NCBI GenBank assembly: GCA_964617665.1
Contig: CAZUAH010000069.1
Span: 1-40,094 of the forward strand
Reading direction: 5' to 3'
Origin: JADHUC01 sp964617665
Lineage (GTDB): Bacteria; Planctomycetota; Planctomycetia; Pirellulales; Pirellulaceae
Length of the DNA stretch: 40,094 nucleotides
The translations under genes were made by a program, and so were the position numbers. Shown piece by piece: positions 16,413-23,721 of this stretch. The notes under the pieces were generated by a model. The model had not been told where the DNA came from. It was given only the letters and a program-made list of their open reading frames with translations, and did no database searches. Each line of letters starts with the position of its first letter. The first letter of the stretch is position 1.

Positions 16413-17075
16413 CTACTCGAAGAAGATGAAGCTGTGATCGCCGGTGTAGCCGGTTTGTTCAAATAGCCACTCCCATTCCTGGGTGGCGAGAAACGCTCGG
16501 CACGTCAGCTGCCAATACAGCAGGTTCACCTTTTCTCGCTCGTTGCGGTAGGACTCGACGACGATCAGTTTTGCGTTCCTTCCCACTCGCTCGATCTCCT
16601 TCAACGCTGACCAGAGTTCATAGTTGTAGAGGTTGTGCAGCGCGTTGATGGAAATGACAAGATCGAACGAGTCGTCGTCCCAAGGAAGTTTGGACGCTGT
16701 GCCCTCCACCAAGTAAGGACGTACTTCCTCCTTCGAGTTCTCGATCCCGTAGCGTGATGCGTCAATACCAGCCACCTGGGCTTTGGGCAAGGCTTGTGTA
16801 AACTCGTACAGCAAGAAAGCTTTGCCGCAGCCGACGTCGAGGATCTTGGCATCGTCGGGGAGCTGGTAGTGCTGGACCATCGCATCGGCAACGGTTCGCC
16901 AGCGACCATCGTAACGGTAGCCGCCGTAGCCAGTATGCCGTTCGCCGTCCCAGTAGTCTTTGTCCCATCGCAGGGCAAGCTCAGCACATTCAGCCTTGTC
17001 GTGCGAGGTGACGCGCCCGACGTAATCCCGTGAGGTTGACTTGTGCAACGAGGAAATGAAATCGACGTAGGCCAT
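16413..17075 (-). CDS. Class I SAM-dependent methyltransferase
   Basis: The 220-aa protein has the Methyltransf_11-type fold. Motif I AKILDVGCGKAFLLYEF is at about 77-93, then the acidic loop AGIDASRYGIENSK and motif II/III region FDLVISINALHNLYN. A C-terminal Trp/Phe-rich segment (EWEWLFEQTGYTGDHSF) may shape the acceptor site. It is the last gene of the nine-gene operon, starting 4 nt after the RmlB-like gene, and so probably methylates the sugar product or its nucleotide form. The N-terminal ~75 residues, rich in Asp and Tyr, precede the core and are not recognised. Confidence 0.88.
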   Translation of the reverse strand: MAYVDFISSLHKSTSRDYVGRVTSHDKAECAELALRWDKDYWDGERHTGYGGYRYDGRWRTVADAMVQHYQLPDDAKILDVGCGKAFLLYEFTQALPKAQVAGIDASRYGIENSKEEVRPYLVEGTASKLPWDDDSFDLVISINALHNLYNYELWSALKEIERVGRNAKLIVVESYRNEREKVNLLYWQLTCRAFLATQEWEWLFEQTGYTGDHSFIFFE

Positions 17076-17079
17076 TGCG

Positions 17080-18081
17080 TTATGCCTTGTGCTGATAGTC
17101 GAGTGGTTGAGTTGTGATTTCGTCCCAAGATTGTTCTACCCAGGTGACGACTTCTTCGATGCCTGTTTCGAATTCGATCTGCGGTGACCATCCTAGTTCG
17201 CGACGAGCGCGGCCGGAATCGATCACGTAGGCAGCGTCTTGACCAGGCCGTTCCCCAACAGTGTCCGAGACTTCGTCTAGTCGCTTCCCAAATTGGTGAG
17301 CGATCGTTTGAACCACGTCGCGCACGGCGATTCCACGGGTCGGGGAAAGATGGTAGATCTGCCCAACATCGCCGTGCTCCAATACTGCCAGTTCGCCGCG
17401 GGACACATCGCGAACGTGGATGTATGACTTGACCGCCACGCCGCCGCCGTGCAGCGGGATTCGTTCGCCGAGTTTCATGTAGATCGCGGACCGAGGAATG
17501 ATCTTGAAGAGCTGTTGTCGCGCGCCGTACACGTTGGTCGCTCGGACCGTCACCAATGGAAAGTCAAACTGCCCGCGGAACGTTCCCAATAGCAGGTCGG
17601 CGGCGGCCTTCGAGGCCGCATAGGGCGTGCTTGGATTCATCGCCGCGGATTCGGTGACCGTTCCAACGCACGTACCGTAGACTTCCGGAGAGGAAATGTG
17701 GAGATATCGTTGCAGGTAGCTCTGCTTGCGCAGATGATTGACCATCGCAGCCAGCGCCACGGTGTTTGTCTGGAACCAGTGCTCGGGGCGTTTCCAACTT
17801 GGGGCCACCTCGCTCTGCGCGGCAAAGTTGACAACGAACTGCGGTTGCTCGGCGTCCAGCAACTCGAGCAGTTGCGGCATCTGCCGGTTCATGTCCAGTT
17901 GGAAATACCGATAGGCACTCAAATCAGTGCGTGTCTTGTAGCGGAGGAATAGACTGGATCGCTCGGCCGACCGACTGACTCCCAACACATGATTCTTTGG
18001 ATTGTCGAGCAGCAAATCGACGAAGTCCTGGCCGGAAAAGGAATTGGCGCCCAGCACCAAGATCTTGCGTGTGACTGACAT
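17080..18081 (-). CDS. RmlB/GMD-like extended SDR (nucleotide-sugar dehydratase or epimerase)
   Basis: The 333-aa protein has the layout of nucleotide-sugar 4,6-dehydratases. The NAD motif is KILVLGANSFSGQDF, then FVVNFAAQSEVAPSW, HISSPEVYGT, the YxxxK motif PYAASKAAAD and RATNVYGARQQLFKIIPR. In RmlB the active-site run is T-D-E-V-Y-G. Here it is S-P-E-V-Y-G, so the catalytic Asp is replaced by Pro while Glu, Tyr and Lys remain. This suggests an epimerase, or a dehydratase with altered chemistry. The gene is 24 nt downstream of the APH-type kinase and 4 nt upstream of the methyltransferase. Confidence 0.88.
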   Translation of the reverse strand: MSVTRKILVLGANSFSGQDFVDLLLDNPKNHVLGVSRSAERSSLFLRYKTRTDLSAYRYFQLDMNRQMPQLLELLDAEQPQFVVNFAAQSEVAPSWKRPEHWFQTNTVALAAMVNHLRKQSYLQRYLHISSPEVYGTCVGTVTESAAMNPSTPYAASKAAADLLLGTFRGQFDFPLVTVRATNVYGARQQLFKIIPRSAIYMKLGERIPLHGGGVAVKSYIHVRDVSRGELAVLEHGDVGQIYHLSPTRGIAVRDVVQTIAHQFGKRLDEVSDTVGERPGQDAAYVIDSGRARRELGWSPQIEFETGIEEVVTWVEQSWDEITTQPLDYQHKA

Positions 18082-18105
18082 GCGATACCCTGATAGAGAG
18101 TATTA

Positions 18106-19197
18106 TCACCATCCAGATTCCACTTCATTCAACAGTCCGCGAGCCTTCTCTAGTTGGACCTTGGGGTGACGGTCTTCTCGTCGGTGGGCCTCGCTGAATT
18201 CTCTGCGTGCCTCGCCGGCCGGCAAGAACTCGTTCAAGACGATACAGCACCACTTCAACTGATACACGGGAAACAGCAATCGGATCCTCTCAAGAACCGC
18301 GTCCGGATCCGGATATGCCGACGCGATGCTCTCCGCGAACTTCGTGAAGAAACGACGTGGAACCGGAACCTCCACTTGGCAGAAGAAATCCCCAACCAGC
18401 TTGGCCGGGTCGTCCCAACCGGCGTACTCGAAATCGAAGAAACGCAGGTTCCCTTGGGAGTCTAACACACAATTGTGAAAGCCGAAATCCGATGGCGACA
18501 GGCAACGGTCCATCGGTGCCAGTTGCCGATCCGTTTCCATTCCGGCCGATTGACATAGGCTTCGAACGCGTTCGCGGATTGTGTTCCAAGTCGGCGAAAG
18601 CTCGCCTTGCACAAACTGCAACGCCTCGCCGTGTATTTCCGAATCATTGCGGATCGATTTGAGTCTTCGGATTCTGCCATCCACACAGGCCAAGTGGTCG
18701 TCAATACTGAAACACGCTTCGGCGGCGACGGGCAGGGACTGCGCGGCTGGATTGGCCTGTGCACTCAGCAAGTGGAGACAGAATGCGATTGCTTCTTCGA
18801 CAAACGGCTCGGTAACGGCCGATGGGGAAACAGCGTCTCCTTCGATGAATTCGAGGAGCGCCAAGCCAAGATTGCGGTAAGTGGCCAGCAGTTGCGGCAC
18901 AACGCAAATACCTTGGTCCCACGCAAACTCTAGAAAGGCAACCTCAGCGGCAAAACGGTCGCGGTGGTCAAGGGAGTCGGAGAAATACTGCTTCAGAACA
19001 AATGTGTGGTTTCTCAGGTCGACGCGAAACACCGCGTTGTTGGCACCACCGCCAAGACGCCGAATGACAGGCTGGCCGACTGAAGAGTGCTGAAACGGAT
19101 CCGTGCCCTCGACCGATAAGCCGGCATCAGCAAGTAGCCTTCCAAGGCCATCCAGAAGCGTGTCCCCTTGATCCGAGTGAGGCCCGTAATCGGTCAC
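18106..19197 (-). CDS. APH-type phosphotransferase
   Basis: The 363-aa protein belongs to the aminoglycoside phosphotransferase/choline kinase fold. The N-lobe has IRRLGGGANNAVFRV and the ATP-binding VLKQYF. The C-lobe catalytic loop reads LSPSDFGFHNCVLD, with Asp and Asn in the expected places, and FFDFEYAGWDDPAKLVGDFF supplies the metal Asp. In a sugar operon it most likely phosphorylates a sugar rather than a drug, which is an inference. The start is GTG at 19197: it overlaps the HAD stop (GTGA) and follows AAGAGAGG. The frame stays open 29 codons further up, but inside the HAD gene. Confidence 0.88.
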   Translation of the reverse strand: MTDYGPHSDQGDTLLDGLGRLLADAGLSVEGTDPFQHSSVGQPVIRRLGGGANNAVFRVDLRNHTFVLKQYFSDSLDHRDRFAAEVAFLEFAWDQGICVVPQLLATYRNLGLALLEFIEGDAVSPSAVTEPFVEEAIAFCLHLLSAQANPAAQSLPVAAEACFSIDDHLACVDGRIRRLKSIRNDSEIHGEALQFVQGELSPTWNTIRERVRSLCQSAGMETDRQLAPMDRCLSPSDFGFHNCVLDSQGNLRFFDFEYAGWDDPAKLVGDFFCQVEVPVPRRFFTKFAESIASAYPDPDAVLERIRLLFPVYQLKWCCIVLNEFLPAGEARREFSEAHRREDRHPKVQLEKARGLLNEVESGW

Positions 19198-19811
19198 GGC
19201 GACCTCTCTTCCCGCAGAGTCGTTTCCATGACGCTCCAACTCGTCACACGATCGAATGGAACTTCTCCCGCATGGCGATTCCATGGGTCAAAGAGAATTC
19301 GCTTGACATATTCGGGGAACCCTGGCAGATTCAGGAACTCCGGGAGATCGTCAATGAAATGCGAACAGCCCTGGTCCGCGATTCTCTTCAGTTTCTCCTC
19401 CTTGGTCTCCTCGAAGAAGACATGATCGTTCGGCAGCGCGATTGCCGGATGATCGAGAAAGCCCTGCTGCTCAAGCCAGTTGCTCGCTGCTTGATGTAGA
19501 TCGATGCGCGGCCCACGCACCGGGTGTCGCGTTTTGTGACTGACGATACAAACAGGGATTCCCGTCTCTCGGCAGCGTAGGAAGAAGTCTTTCACGCCGG
19601 GAAATGGAGTTGCTTCATTGATCCGTGGGCCGTAGGCGAAGCCCTGCAATTCCGTCCACGCCTCCTCACGATCCGCCTGCCGGAGGTAATCTCGCACGGT
19701 TTCCTTGTCGGCGGGCAGGTCCGGTGGAATCAAAGCTCGTTCCAAGGCCAGTTGATGAAATAGCTTGTCGTAACACACGATCGTGTTGTCGAAGTCGATC
19801 CCGATCAACAT
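19194..19811 (-). CDS. HAD-superfamily hydrolase (probable phosphatase)
   Basis: The 205-aa protein starts with the HAD motif I IGIDFDNTIV (D6 nucleophile, D8 acid/base). Motif II is in CIVSHKTRHP (Ser then Lys nearby), and the motif IV acidic pair is in HFIDDLPEF. The cap insertion is short, in line with small phosphatases. It is unlike GmhB, whose motif I is DRDGT/V. It is in the nine-gene operon, 9 nt after the dehydrogenase stop and overlapping the APH-type kinase start by 4 nt. A phosphatase acting on a sugar phosphate intermediate is the likeliest role. Confidence 0.88.
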   Translation of the reverse strand: MLIGIDFDNTIVCYDKLFHQLALERALIPPDLPADKETVRDYLRQADREEAWTELQGFAYGPRINEATPFPGVKDFFLRCRETGIPVCIVSHKTRHPVRGPRIDLHQAASNWLEQQGFLDHPAIALPNDHVFFEETKEEKLKRIADQGCSHFIDDLPEFLNLPGFPEYVKRILFDPWNRHAGEVPFDRVTSWSVMETTLREERSP

Positions 19812-19820
19812 TCAACAGTC

Positions 19821-20861
19821 CTACTCGAGTCGCATATCAATCACTGGCCGAGCGACCCGCCGGTGTTCCAGCGCGGACAACGCGTCGTTGATTTCGTGCA
19901 ACGCGAATGGCTCGGAACGAAGAGGCTCGATATTCAATCGGCCTGCCTGGATCAATCGGCAATAACGAGGGAAATCTACGTCTGGGACATTGTCGCCACC
20001 CCACGTTCCCAATAGCCGTTTGCCTTGATTCAACTCGCGTGGGTCGATCGAAACTCTTTCGCCGTGCGCCGCGTTGCCAATGACAACAGCCGTACCTCCC
20101 TGACTGCGGACCGCTGTCAGCGCTTGTACCATCACTTCAGGTCTTCCACTTGCCTCCAACGCGATGTCGACGCCTCCCTGGCAGATGTCCGAAATGGCGC
20201 CCAAAGGTTCCTGTTCCGCAGCGTTGATCGTGTGAGTTGCAGCCATTTCCTGCGCAACGTCCAGGCGGGCGGCATTCACATCGACGGCAATGATGGGCTC
20301 GGCGCCCGCCACTGACGCACCCGCGACCGCGCACAGGCCAATCCCACCAGTGCCGAACACAGCGACACTCTGCCCTGGTCGCACGGCGGCAGTGTTCAGC
20401 ACAGCACCGACCCCGGTAGCGACGGCACAACCCAACAACGCTGCGTCTTGCAGATCGAAATCGTCATGAATCACTGTGATTCGGTTTTCGCTGGCCACAG
20501 TATGCTTGGCAAACGTTGTTACGCCTCCGGCATTCACCTTATCGCCGTTTCGCGAGTAGACGGTTCCTAAGACGTTTGCACCCGATCCCTTGATCCAGGA
20601 TAGGATGACATGATCTCCTGGCCGGCATTTGGTGACCCCCACGCCCACTTCACTGACGATCCCACTGGCTTCGTGGCCGAGGCAATGAGGAAGATAGGGA
20701 TCGGCACCCCGGTGGCCCTTGCACTCGGATAATTGCGTGTGGCAGACGCCAGAATACGCGACCTCGACTAGCACTTGGCCGGGTTTCAGTTCGGGTACGT
20801 CCAATTCGGCCAGTACCAGGGGCTGTCCGGTTTGCTCGAGGACTGCAGCAACGGTTTTCAT
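19821..20861 (-). CDS. Zinc-dependent medium-chain dehydrogenase
   Basis: The 346-aa MDR-superfamily alcohol/polyol dehydrogenase is closest in style to class III alcohol dehydrogenase. Catalytic zinc ligands are C40 (SGVCHTQLSEC), H63-E64 (CLGHEASGIV) and C145 (LLGCAVATGVGAVLNTA). The NAD site is VAVFGTGGIGLCAVAGA, followed by an acidic residue in AVDVNAARL that favours NAD over NADP. The usual four-Cys structural zinc lobe after GDHVI is absent (it reads LSWIKGSGANVLGT), so the protein should bind a single zinc. The ATG overlaps the transketolase C-half stop (ATGA). In this operon it probably interconverts a keto and hydroxy group of the sugar made by the transketolase halves. Confidence 0.9.
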   Translation of the reverse strand: MKTVAAVLEQTGQPLVLAELDVPELKPGQVLVEVAYSGVCHTQLSECKGHRGADPYLPHCLGHEASGIVSEVGVGVTKCRPGDHVILSWIKGSGANVLGTVYSRNGDKVNAGGVTTFAKHTVASENRITVIHDDFDLQDAALLGCAVATGVGAVLNTAAVRPGQSVAVFGTGGIGLCAVAGASVAGAEPIIAVDVNAARLDVAQEMAATHTINAAEQEPLGAISDICQGGVDIALEASGRPEVMVQALTAVRSQGGTAVVIGNAAHGERVSIDPRELNQGKRLLGTWGGDNVPDVDFPRYCRLIQAGRLNIEPLRSEPFALHEINDALSALEHRRVARPVIDMRLE

Positions 20862-21778
20862 GGCAGCGTACTCAGAATCCTCTGTGTTATGGTATCCACA
20901 TCAAGCCCTACGCTTTCGCGAGTGTAGTCTTGATTCCCCACGGAATGGAGAAAGCGATCTGGCGTTCCTATTCGCAGCAACTTGGCGTTGTATGGGCCAT
21001 TGTCTGCCAGCCATTCCGCTACGGCACCGCCCATACCGCCCACAATGCTATGCTCTTCCAGCGTCGCGACAAGTGTAGCATCGGAAAACGATTCATCCAA
21101 CAAATGCTCGTCAAGCGGTTTGACTGTGTGCAGGCTTGCCAGCTGCACGGACCGCCCCGCGGCCTCCAGACGATCGGCTACTTGGACGGCCGTCGGTAGA
21201 AGGTTGCCCGTACTGAGCAGGGCGACATCGTTTCCGGTTCGAAGCGTAATCCCTTTGCCGATTTCGAATGTGGGGGCCTCCGCATGAACGACGGGTTCTC
21301 CCTTTTTGCCGATGCGCAAGTAAACCGGCGCGTCTTGCTGGACTGCGCGTCGCAAGCCCATTCGGACTTCGTGAGAGTCACCAGGGCACACTACCTTGAT
21401 GCCGGGCAACGCTCTGACCAACGCGATGTCCTCGCATGAATGGTGTGTCGCTCCCAAGCCGGCGTACGCCAGCCCTCCGCCCACACCCACGATGATAACC
21501 GGAGATTCGTGATAGCACACGTCCACGCGGATTTGCTCAAGGCATCGCGTGGTAACGAACGGAACGATCGTGTACACAACTGGTCGAAGGCCGGACAGTG
21601 CCATTCCGGCCGCCACACTCGTCATGTTGGCTTCCGCGATACCGCAGTTGAAGAATCGGGCCGGAAACAGCGACTTGAACTCGTCGAACATCCGATTCCC
21701 AATGTCTCCCGACAGCAAGACAAGCCGATCGTTTTCAGCGGCCAGTCGCGTCAGTTCTTGGGAAAAGGCGTTTCTCAT
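20858..21778 (-). CDS. Transketolase-like, C-terminal half
   Basis: The 306-aa protein contains the pyrimidine-binding and C-terminal domains of transketolase/DXS-type enzymes. The catalytic Glu sits in NCGIAEANMTSVAAGMALSG, VYTIVPFVTTRCLEQIRVDV follows, and the C-terminal ATLEEHSIVGGMGGAVAEWL is diagnostic. The pair with the N-half forms a full TPP enzyme that moves two-carbon units between sugars. The ATG at 21778 overlaps the N-half stop by 4 nt (ATGA). The frame runs 75 codons further upstream, but that part reads as low-complexity Arg-rich noise inside the N-half gene. Split transketolases like this are common in biosynthetic clusters and archaea, unlike the single-chain housekeeping enzyme. 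Confidence 0.94.
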   Translation of the reverse strand: MRNAFSQELTRLAAENDRLVLLSGDIGNRMFDEFKSLFPARFFNCGIAEANMTSVAAGMALSGLRPVVYTIVPFVTTRCLEQIRVDVCYHESPVIIVGVGGGLAYAGLGATHHSCEDIALVRALPGIKVVCPGDSHEVRMGLRRAVQQDAPVYLRIGKKGEPVVHAEAPTFEIGKGITLRTGNDVALLSTGNLLPTAVQVADRLEAAGRSVQLASLHTVKPLDEHLLDESFSDATLVATLEEHSIVGGMGGAVAEWLADNGPYNAKLLRIGTPDRFLHSVGNQDYTRESVGLDVDTITQRILSTLP

Positions 21779-22611
21779 CGAACACCCAGCTCCGTTTGCG
21801 CGGCCTGGACCTCTTCTGCCGTAGGGACACGGTAGTGCCAGTTGTTGTCGTCTTCCATGAAAGACACGCCTTTGCCTTTGACGGTCTGTGCAACGATGGC
21901 GGTTGGCTGGTCGGTGGCCGCTAGCGCCTCGTGCATCGTCTTGGCCAGACTGCGAACATCGTGTCCGTCCACAATGGCGGCTTTCCAGCCAAACGACTCC
22001 CACTTGGCGGCGAGCGGCTGGAGGGCCATGATCTCATCGCTTCGACCAGTGGCTTGCCAGCGGTTGTAATCGACGATTGCGACGACGGGGCACGAATTCC
22101 GGGCTGCGGCAAACATGGCGGCTTCCCAAACGGAGCCTTCATTGCACTCGCCGTCGCTCAACACCACGCATACTCGATAGGAGCGATTCCGAATCTGCCC
22201 AGCCATTGCCATCCCTAGTCCCATGGACAGGCCGTGGCCGAGCGAACCGGTAGCGGCTTCAATACCCGGCACGCACTTGGGTGCCATCTGTTCTGGCAGG
22301 CGACTGCCAGGCTGGCCGTAGGTCGCGAGCCATGCCTTGGGAAAGAACCCTCGCTCGGCCAACACCGCATAGAGAGCGGACGAGGCGTGTCCTTTGCTGA
22401 GGATCAACCGATCGCGATTGTCGTCATCAGGGCGATCTGGGGCGATCTTTAGCACGTTCCAGTACGCAGCAATCAGAATGTCCACGCATGACAAAGCCGA
22501 ACCCAAGTGAGACGCGCGTGCCTTGTGCGACATCTCCACCAACGTGCCACGTACGCGGCGGGCAATCGCTTCCAGTTCAGCGACGCGTGCGTTGGAGAGT
22601 GGCAGAGTCAT
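21775..22611 (-). CDS. Transketolase-like, N-terminal half
   Basis: The 278-aa protein carries the diphosphate-binding domain. It has GSALSCVDILIAAYWNVL, LSKGHASSALYAVLAERGFF, GSLGHGLSMGLGMAMAGQI and the TPP motif SDGECNEGSVWEA. In the last of these the usual GDG begins with Ser, and the motif ends with Asn in IVDYNRWQATG. Its C-terminus VKGKGVSFMEDDNNWHY is typical. It starts 12 nt after the SDR stop and overlaps the C-half. As the partner of the C-half it should form an alpha2beta2-type enzyme acting on a pathway sugar rather than in central metabolism; donor and acceptor cannot be read from sequence. Confidence 0.94.
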   Translation of the reverse strand: MTLPLSNARVAELEAIARRVRGTLVEMSHKARASHLGSALSCVDILIAAYWNVLKIAPDRPDDDNRDRLILSKGHASSALYAVLAERGFFPKAWLATYGQPGSRLPEQMAPKCVPGIEAATGSLGHGLSMGLGMAMAGQIRNRSYRVCVVLSDGECNEGSVWEAAMFAAARNSCPVVAIVDYNRWQATGRSDEIMALQPLAAKWESFGWKAAIVDGHDVRSLAKTMHEALAATDQPTAIVAQTVKGKGVSFMEDDNNWHYRVPTAEEVQAAQTELGVR

Positions 22612-22623
22612 GGGGCGTGTCGT

Positions 22624-23631
22624 CTATTTGAGCGGACTTTGCTGCATCATCTTAATATTGTAGTAGCGCGGGTCGCTCATCGCATCGGGCACTTTTCCGG
22701 TGCGGAACGCGGTGGTCAGATCGCGGGCGGCGTCGGCGATGCTGTGTTGGGGCACGAACCCCGTTTCCTCTTGGATGAGATCCGAGCATATTCGGTACGA
22801 ACGAAGATCGATTGTGGGTTCGGTAGCAATCTCGACTTGTTGATCCGCTATCGCCTCGCGAATTTGCTCGGCGATCTCACGAACAGTTTCGTTTTCGTAG
22901 CCCGCATTCCAGGTTTTTCCGGCAACCGCTTGGTCCGGAAGTCCGAGCAAATGCACGTACAGGTCCGTCATGTCCTCGATGTGGAGGTTTGGCCGGTACT
23001 GCGTGCCGCCGAAGACTCGAATCTTATTGTTGTGGTATGCGTGATTGGTCAATATGTTGACCGTCAAATCCAATCGCAATCGAGGCGAGTAACCACACAC
23101 CGTGGCGGGGCGAATCACTATGGTCGTGAAGTCGGGGCTCTGGTATTCACGCAGGATGTCTTCGCACATCGCCTTGAACTTTGAGTAGTCTGTCAGTGGC
23201 TCCAGCGGCAGATCCTCGGTGACCCTGTCTTCCTCCTTGACGCCATACACGCTAGAGGAAGATGCATAGATGAAACGCGTTACGCCTTTGTCCCTTGCTA
23301 TTTCGACCAGAGGACGAAAAGCGTCGTAGTTGATCGACTTCCCAAGGACCGGATCCAACTCGAAACTAGGGTCGTTGGAAATGCACGCCAGATGAATGAC
23401 CGCATCGCAGTCTACCAGGCTGCGACCGGCTAAATCCGGGTCTCTGAGGTCACCTTCGACGACATCTAGATGCGGGTGATCTTTCACTTCATCCAGAACG
23501 TGGCGGCCGAAGATGCAAAGATCCAACACACGTACCTGGTAGCCGTGATGGAGTAACTTCGGAACAAGCACGGCGCCCACGTATCCAGCTCCGCCTGTAA
23601 CCAGCACTCGCCTATCTGTCGGTGTATCCAC
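22624..23631 (-). CDS. NAD-dependent sugar epimerase/dehydratase (extended SDR)
   Basis: The 335-aa protein shows NAD motif VLVTGGAGYVGAVLVPKLL, CDAVIHLACISNDPSFE, FIYASSSSVYG and catalytic YSKFK. IRPATVCGYSPRLRLDLTVN and the segment PNLHIEDMTDLYVHLL follow. The C-terminal YYNIKMMQ tail is typical of SDRs found in LPS/O-antigen clusters. The enzyme should epimerise or dehydrate a nucleotide sugar in the cytoplasm. The start is GTG at 23631, preceded by AAGGAG 6 nt upstream. It follows the nucleotidyltransferase-kinase gene by 90 bp. Confidence 0.9.
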   Translation of the reverse strand: MDTPTDRRVLVTGGAGYVGAVLVPKLLHHGYQVRVLDLCIFGRHVLDEVKDHPHLDVVEGDLRDPDLAGRSLVDCDAVIHLACISNDPSFELDPVLGKSINYDAFRPLVEIARDKGVTRFIYASSSSVYGVKEEDRVTEDLPLEPLTDYSKFKAMCEDILREYQSPDFTTIVIRPATVCGYSPRLRLDLTVNILTNHAYHNNKIRVFGGTQYRPNLHIEDMTDLYVHLLGLPDQAVAGKTWNAGYENETVREIAEQIREAIADQQVEIATEPTIDLRSYRICSDLIQEETGFVPQHSIADAARDLTTAFRTGKVPDAMSDPRYYNIKMMQQSPLK

Positions 23632-23721
23632 TAACTACTCCTTGCAGAGTTCATTTCGCTGCTTCCGCGAGTTCCGCCTCGCGATTGTGCTCGTATGTAT
23701 GTTGTCGTCGGCGATTCACGG

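Noticed and set aside
18106..19197. Aminoglycoside resistance gene
   Set aside because: The fold matches APH, but it is embedded by start/stop overlap in a sugar operon with no mobile element, so a metabolic kinase is more likely.
19198..19284. Longer start for the APH-type kinase
   Set aside because: The extra 29 codons lie inside the HAD gene, while the GTG at 19197 has a ribosome-binding site and overlaps the HAD stop in a typical coupled arrangement.
22507..23184. 225-codon plus-strand frame opposite the SDR gene
   Set aside because: Shadow of a well-supported SDR with NAD and YxxxK motifs on the other strand.
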